64,000 nucleotides of DNA from Clostridia bacterium (lineage in GTDB: Bacteria > Bacillota > Clostridia > Oscillospirales > Acutalibacteraceae), in assembly GCA_017416765.1 (NCBI GenBank), contig JAFQBE010000024.1, positions 96,208 through 160,207 of the forward strand. The letters run 5' to 3'. A program made the position numbers and the translations under genes. The notes beneath the pieces are model-generated. The model was not told the origin of the DNA. It searched no databases and was given only the letters and a program-made list of their open reading frames with translations. Below are positions 61,408 to 64,000 of this stretch, piece by piece. Positions within the stretch are counted from its first letter, which is position 1, and the number at the start of each line of letters is the position of its first letter.

Positions 61408-61436
61408 ATTATAGCACTATATAATATATAAATCAA
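61408..61436 (-). promoter_or_regulatory. Promoter of the phosphoesterase/hydrolase operon
   Basis: Minus-strand TTGATT (61436-61431), 17-base spacer, TATAAT (61413-61408), 32 bases before the start. Confidence 0.75.
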
Positions 61437-61533
61437 TAAAAATAATATAGTTTAATAATTATTTTATATATAACTTGACTATAAAAAGATAAAAAAATAA
61501 ATTGTTCACAAAAATGAACACTTTTACGGATAA

Positions 61534-61563
61534 AAAAACGACAAGCCTGAGCTTGTCGTTTTT
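61534..61563. terminator. Strong terminator hairpin downstream of the lipoprotein gene
   Basis: AAAAACGACAAGC (61534-61546) pairs perfectly with GCTTGTCGTTTTT (61551-61563) around a 4-base loop. Confidence 0.85.
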
Positions 61564-61580
61564 GGTGCGGGTGTTCATAA
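61563..61580 (+). repeat. Direct repeat, left copy
   Basis: TGGTGCGGGTGTTCATAA; the same 18 bases with one change occur at 62999-63016. Both copies abut a terminator hairpin. A 12-base part (GGGTGTTCATAA) recurs inverted at 62345-62356. Confidence 0.6.
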
Positions 61581-61650
61581 TTGATTATTGTTAAAACTCA
61601 CAAGTCTAGTACATTAACATTTATCTATTTTAAAAGAACCCATTGCTAAA

Positions 61651-62310
61651 TTATGAAGCAATTTCAGATTTTGTATAAGCTTCCCTGTCAGAAGCCGTAA
61701 CAAGATATGTAAACTTTTCTGTTTTTCCTTCTGAATTAGGAATGTTGAAGGTTATTTTAACATCAGCAGTTAAATCCTTAATCTCGGTTTCAATATCTAT
61801 ATAGGCACGACGAGTTTCTTTTTCGCCGGTCAGAAGCAATAAATTATTACCGGGGTCAGAATACCATGCACCGGCTTTTTTGGTTTTAAGACTTCCATCA
61901 ATATCAATATATTGTTCTTGCTCATACTGATAGTAAGCACCTTCATCCATAGCCCTGTACTTCTTATTATCATATTCTACCGAAGCGAAGGAACCGTCAT
62001 GGAATTCGCTATCTGCTCTATTTAAATTTGTAACCGTATAAGAAAAAGCAGCATAAGTATGTCCTACAGGAGCAACAAAGGGATTATCATCATCTTCATT
62101 GGGAATATATTCTTTCGGTGTAAAATAATTTTCATCATATATGCTATTAAGTGCAATTGTAAATTCAGCTGCGTTTAATTTAAATTCAAAAATATCAGTT
62201 GAAACAGTATCTCCTAATTTGTAATAGGTTGTATTTCCGCTCGATTTATCGCAAGCTGCAAAAGAGGAACATAAAACAACTATTAAAGCTAATGCAATGA
62301 TTTTTTTCAA
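61651..62310 (-). CDS. Lipoprotein with immunoglobulin-like domain (DUF4352-like)
   Basis: A 219-residue exported lipoprotein: lipobox SSFAAC near residue 19, then Ser/Gly linker. TTG at 62310 is preferred because AAAGGATGAT lies 4-10 bases upstream; an ATG at 62319 would sit inside that site. The body has alternating strands (VGHTYAAFSYTVTNLNRADSEFHDG, RRAYIDIETEIKDL, VKITFNIPNSEGKTEKFTYLV) like the telokin-type DUF4352 domains that bind wall or partner proteins. It is flanked by copies of an 18-base repeat. Function unknown. Confidence 0.7.
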   Translation of the reverse strand: MKKIIALALIVVLCSSFAACDKSSGNTTYYKLGDTVSTDIFEFKLNAAEFTIALNSIYDENYFTPKEYIPNEDDDNPFVAPVGHTYAAFSYTVTNLNRADSEFHDGSFASVEYDNKKYRAMDEGAYYQYEQEQYIDIDGSLKTKKAGAWYSDPGNNLLLLTGEKETRRAYIDIETEIKDLTADVKITFNIPNSEGKTEKFTYLVTASDREAYTKSEIAS

Positions 62311-62366
62311 GTTTATCATCCTTTTTTATATGATTTACGGAAATTTATGAACACCCAAAATATAAT

Positions 62367-62570
62367 TCACTTTTCTATCTCCGCAAAATAAAAAAGTGCG
62401 CCAACCGAAGTCAACGCACCGAAAACGCAAACTCCGATTGTCGCTACACAAAACCAGATAAAGGGAATGACAAAGATTCGCATATCATCTGTGGAATTTG
62501 CGGTTTTGCAAATTTCAAAATGACACACGAAAAATATAGTATCCCTAAAAAAAGAAAATACCATTCCCAT
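62367..62570 (-). CDS. Possible small membrane protein
   Basis: A 67-codon frame whose C-terminal half (MRIFVIPFIWFCVATIGVCVFGAL) is a clear hydrophobic segment with a charged end. Neither ATG (62570, 62564, 62483) has a convincing ribosome site, and a second frame of the same stretch is also hydrophobic, so this may be a decayed gene. It lies between the lipoprotein gene and the hairpin array. Confidence 0.3.
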   Translation of the reverse strand: MGMVFSFFRDTIFFVCHFEICKTANSTDDMRIFVIPFIWFCVATIGVCVFGALTSVGALFYFAEIEK

Positions 62571-62967
62571 TACTTTTATTCGGTTTTGTGTAGCATAATT
62601 AGTATATCACAATTATTTGAGTTTTTGCAATAGTTAAAAAAATAATCCCACCTGACATGCTTACAGTTTATAACTGAAAGCGTCATAATGGGTTATATAC
62701 TTTGATATAAAGGTATAAAAAATTGAGTATTCACATGTAAATCCTTTATGAATACTCAATTTGGAGGGAATGACAATAACGGATTTGATAAAATGCTTTT
62801 AATGAAGTACCGACTTTGTCGGTATGAAGAAAAAGCCTTACGGCTTCTATGAATCACTCGCTGTGTTCGTATGAAGAGAAGTGTACTTATCATTCTGTGA
62901 ACCGAAGGCTCGCTTCATAGGACAAAGCCCTGCTTCATTTTTCGTGTATCGCAGATACGCTTCATTG

Positions 62968-62997
62968 AAAAAAGCACTTACGAAGAAGTGCTTTTTT
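62968..62997 (-). terminator. Terminator of the LytTR-DUF3021 operon
   Basis: AAAAAAGCACTT (62968-62979) pairs perfectly with AAGTGCTTTTTT (62986-62997), 35 bases past the DUF3021 stop. Confidence 0.85.
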
Positions 62998-62998
62998 C

Positions 62999-63016
62999 TG
63001 GTGCGAGTGTTCATAA
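62999..63016 (+). repeat. Direct repeat, right copy
   Basis: TGGTGCGAGTGTTCATAA, 17 of 18 bases identical to 61563-61580, spacing 1436 bases. Confidence 0.6.
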
Positions 63017-63031
63017 GGGATTCACTCAAAC

Positions 63032-63484
63032 TTAATGGTCTTTATCAATTGATGAATATTGCTGCTTTTCTTTCAGCATTTCATTAAGCTTTTTAGTATT
63101 TCGTTTAGTTACGCAATAAATAATTGCCCAAACTGCCAAATACCCTACAACAAAAATACCTGAGAAAACCAAAATTGGTGTTGTGCCCCATTCAATCCAA
63201 TCATTAATCAGATAAGCACCTAAATAGCTGAAATATAAGATAATACCGTGAATCAAAATTGCCGACATCAAGGGTAGGCGTTCTATGTGATAAACAGCAT
63301 TCATACCGCCTGCTGTAAAGGCAAGTACAGTTATTGAAAAAATACCTGTACAGACCTGATTAACAGTTAATGTATCTATCAGACCCTTATAATACAGAAT
63401 CAGATATAAAACAGCAAGAACAATCGGACCGAAACCGCAAGCAATCAGACCTCTGCGGAAAAATTCCGTAATAAATCTTTTCAT
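63032..63484 (-). CDS. DUF3021 family membrane protein
   Basis: A 150-residue protein with four helices (about residues 12-32, 42-60, 72-92, 102-125) and a basic, Lys-rich C-terminus. The start at 63484 overlaps the LytTR stop by ATGA, with AAGGAGGT upstream. DUF3021 proteins are regularly encoded with a LytTR regulator and may hold it inactive at the membrane, as in other Firmicutes LytTR systems; that role is inferred from the pairing. The operon ends at the hairpin at 62968. Confidence 0.88.
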   Translation of the reverse strand: MKRFITEFFRRGLIACGFGPIVLAVLYLILYYKGLIDTLTVNQVCTGIFSITVLAFTAGGMNAVYHIERLPLMSAILIHGIILYFSYLGAYLINDWIEWGTTPILVFSGIFVVGYLAVWAIIYCVTKRNTKKLNEMLKEKQQYSSIDKDH

Positions 63485-63924
63485 ATTCCTTCGTACCTCC
63501 TTCTTATTTGTGAAAAGCAACGCCTTGAAACATACTCACGATAACCGCATCTGAATACTGCATCCACACCGCCGTTGAACACAGCATCAAATCGCTCAAT
63601 ACGATGTTCGTTGGCAAGGGTAGACTTGTTGATGCGTATAAAATACGAAGGCAGAATATTCTCTAAATCACGAAGCCTTTCCTGAATACGATAGCGATTT
63701 CCCTTAGTATCGACAGCTGTTACCTTTTTATCAACAACAGTTATACACTCTATTTCAGAGAATAATAGCTTTTTCATCTCATCATCATTGTATCCCATAA
63801 TGCTTTCAGCACCTGAAAAGCTACAGACAAGATTTTCTATCTGCTCAGTCAGAGAAGATGGAGCGTGAACCTTTGCAATTATCTCTTCGTCCGCATCTTT
63901 ATCTATAATGAGTTTGTATTTCAT
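63481..63924 (-). CDS. LytTR-family DNA-binding regulator
   Basis: A 147-residue regulator without a receiver domain. The N-terminal part (about residues 1-45) contains KYKLIIDKDADEEIIAKVHA. The LytTR domain (about 50-145) has LLFSEIECITVVDKKVTAV, YRIQERLRDLENILPSYFIRINKSTLAN and YREYVSRRCFSQI. Such regulators bind pairs of 9-base direct repeats spaced 12 bases apart. AAGGAT lies upstream of the ATG. It is coupled to DUF3021. A repeat of the right geometry lies 22 kb away at 41809-41840. Confidence 0.92.
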   Translation of the reverse strand: MKYKLIIDKDADEEIIAKVHAPSSLTEQIENLVCSFSGAESIMGYNDDEMKKLLFSEIECITVVDKKVTAVDTKGNRYRIQERLRDLENILPSYFIRINKSTLANEHRIERFDAVFNGGVDAVFRCGYREYVSRRCFSQIRRRYEGI

Positions 63925-63936
63925 CGCATCAAATCC

Positions 63937-63999
63937 TTATTGTTTTTTCATTTGTCTGAGAAAGCTGAGAACAGCTATCGCAGTTATAAATACACTGTA
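63937..63999 (-). CDS. C-terminal end of a membrane protein gene cut by the window edge
   Basis: Twenty codons (YSVFITAIAVLSFLRQMKKQ, then TAA at 63939-63937) end 12 bases before the LytTR start. The text is one hydrophobic segment with a basic end, as in a membrane protein, perhaps a transporter part. Only the end is present, so no family can be given. Confidence 0.35.
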   Translation of the reverse strand, partial: YSVFITAIAVLSFLRQMKKQ

Positions 64000-64000
64000 C

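Larger units (their letters stand above)
62571..63031. repeat. Non-coding hairpin-rich repeat region
   Basis: This gap of about 460 bases begins with A/T-rich sequence, then a perfect 13-base-pair hairpin (62721-62733 with 62749-62761, 15-base loop). From 62801 on, short hairpins are separated by TATGAA/ATGAAG or the complement CTTCAT: TACCGA/TCGGTA (62808-62824), AAGCC/GGCTT (about 62833-62846), GTATC/GATAC (62945-62957). It ends in a terminator (62968-62997) and the right copy of the 18-base repeat. A 60-codon frame across it (62847-63029) is not a real gene. Confidence 0.6.

Noticed and set aside
62847-63029. 60-codon open frame on the minus strand in the hairpin array
   Set aside because: It reads through stem-loops and linkers, has no ribosome site and its start lies in the direct repeat; its text is a by-product of the repeat.

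Overview
The window looks like a chromosomal segment of a Gram-positive anaerobe of the class Clostridia, most likely a gut or rumen member of the Oscillospiraceae/Ruminococcaceae. The reasons are the moderate-to-low GC content, strong AGGAGG-type ribosome sites with frequent GTG and TTG starts, consensus sigma-A promoters, a SpoVB-like flippase, a LytTR/DUF3021 pair, BspA-type repeats and many secreted or lipoprotein enzymes. The species cannot be named from sequence alone. No insertion sequence, phage, CRISPR array, rRNA or tRNA was seen.

Layout. 1-7.1 kb: two envelope proteins with TIM-barrel-like glycosidase character, a DUF1294 membrane protein, a DEDDh exonuclease, a WYL regulator and a domain-permuted GH3 beta-glucosidase. 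7.1-8.9 kb: a small XRE repressor divergent from an M28-like hydrolase; a perfect palindrome fills the spacer of the hydrolase promoter. 9-11 kb: rpsB-tsf, with an inverted repeat over the promoter and an unusually long EF-Ts. 11-14 kb: an iron alcohol dehydrogenase and a large membrane protein. 14.0-14.8 kb: mntP under a yybP-ykoY manganese riboswitch with its terminator. 14.9-16 kb: an unrecognised anchored coiled-coil protein preceded by a compact structured RNA with competing terminator and antiterminator hairpins; this is the best candidate here for something undescribed. 16-22 kb: an operon of ftsK, a YgiQ-type radical SAM gene, a ComEC-like metallo-beta-lactamase, DUF3006 and a zinc-ribbon protein. 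22.4-27.3 kb: an ECF sigma factor fused to a long C-terminal region, then aconitase and isocitrate dehydrogenase. 27.3-38 kb: an XRE-TPR regulator, a sigma/anti-sigma pair, a lipase, a TagB-like transferase with a GNAT enzyme, a sialidase-like propeller, a SpoVB-like flippase, a CDF transporter and PRPP synthetase.

38-44.2 kb is an accessory region. A secreted von Willebrand A protein and a secreted metzincin protease form an operon behind a LytTR-like direct repeat, next to a small HTH gene and a propeller/PQ-loop/SGNH operon. 44.3-61.4 kb holds a hydrolytic locus: two secreted neutral-ceramidase-like paralogues flank a cytoplasmic GH38 alpha-mannosidase, followed by a GPH-type transporter, an Eis-like acetyltransferase and a secreted DUF4838 protein. 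Convergent to it is an operon of a calcineurin-like phosphoesterase and two secreted alpha/beta-hydrolase paralogues. Together these suggest breakdown of mannose-containing (glyco)lipids outside the cell, import of the sugar part, and trimming inside; this is inference.

61.4-64 kb carries a lipoprotein, a hairpin-rich repeat and a LytTR/DUF3021 pair. The reading frames are intact; the genes at both window edges are cut by the window.
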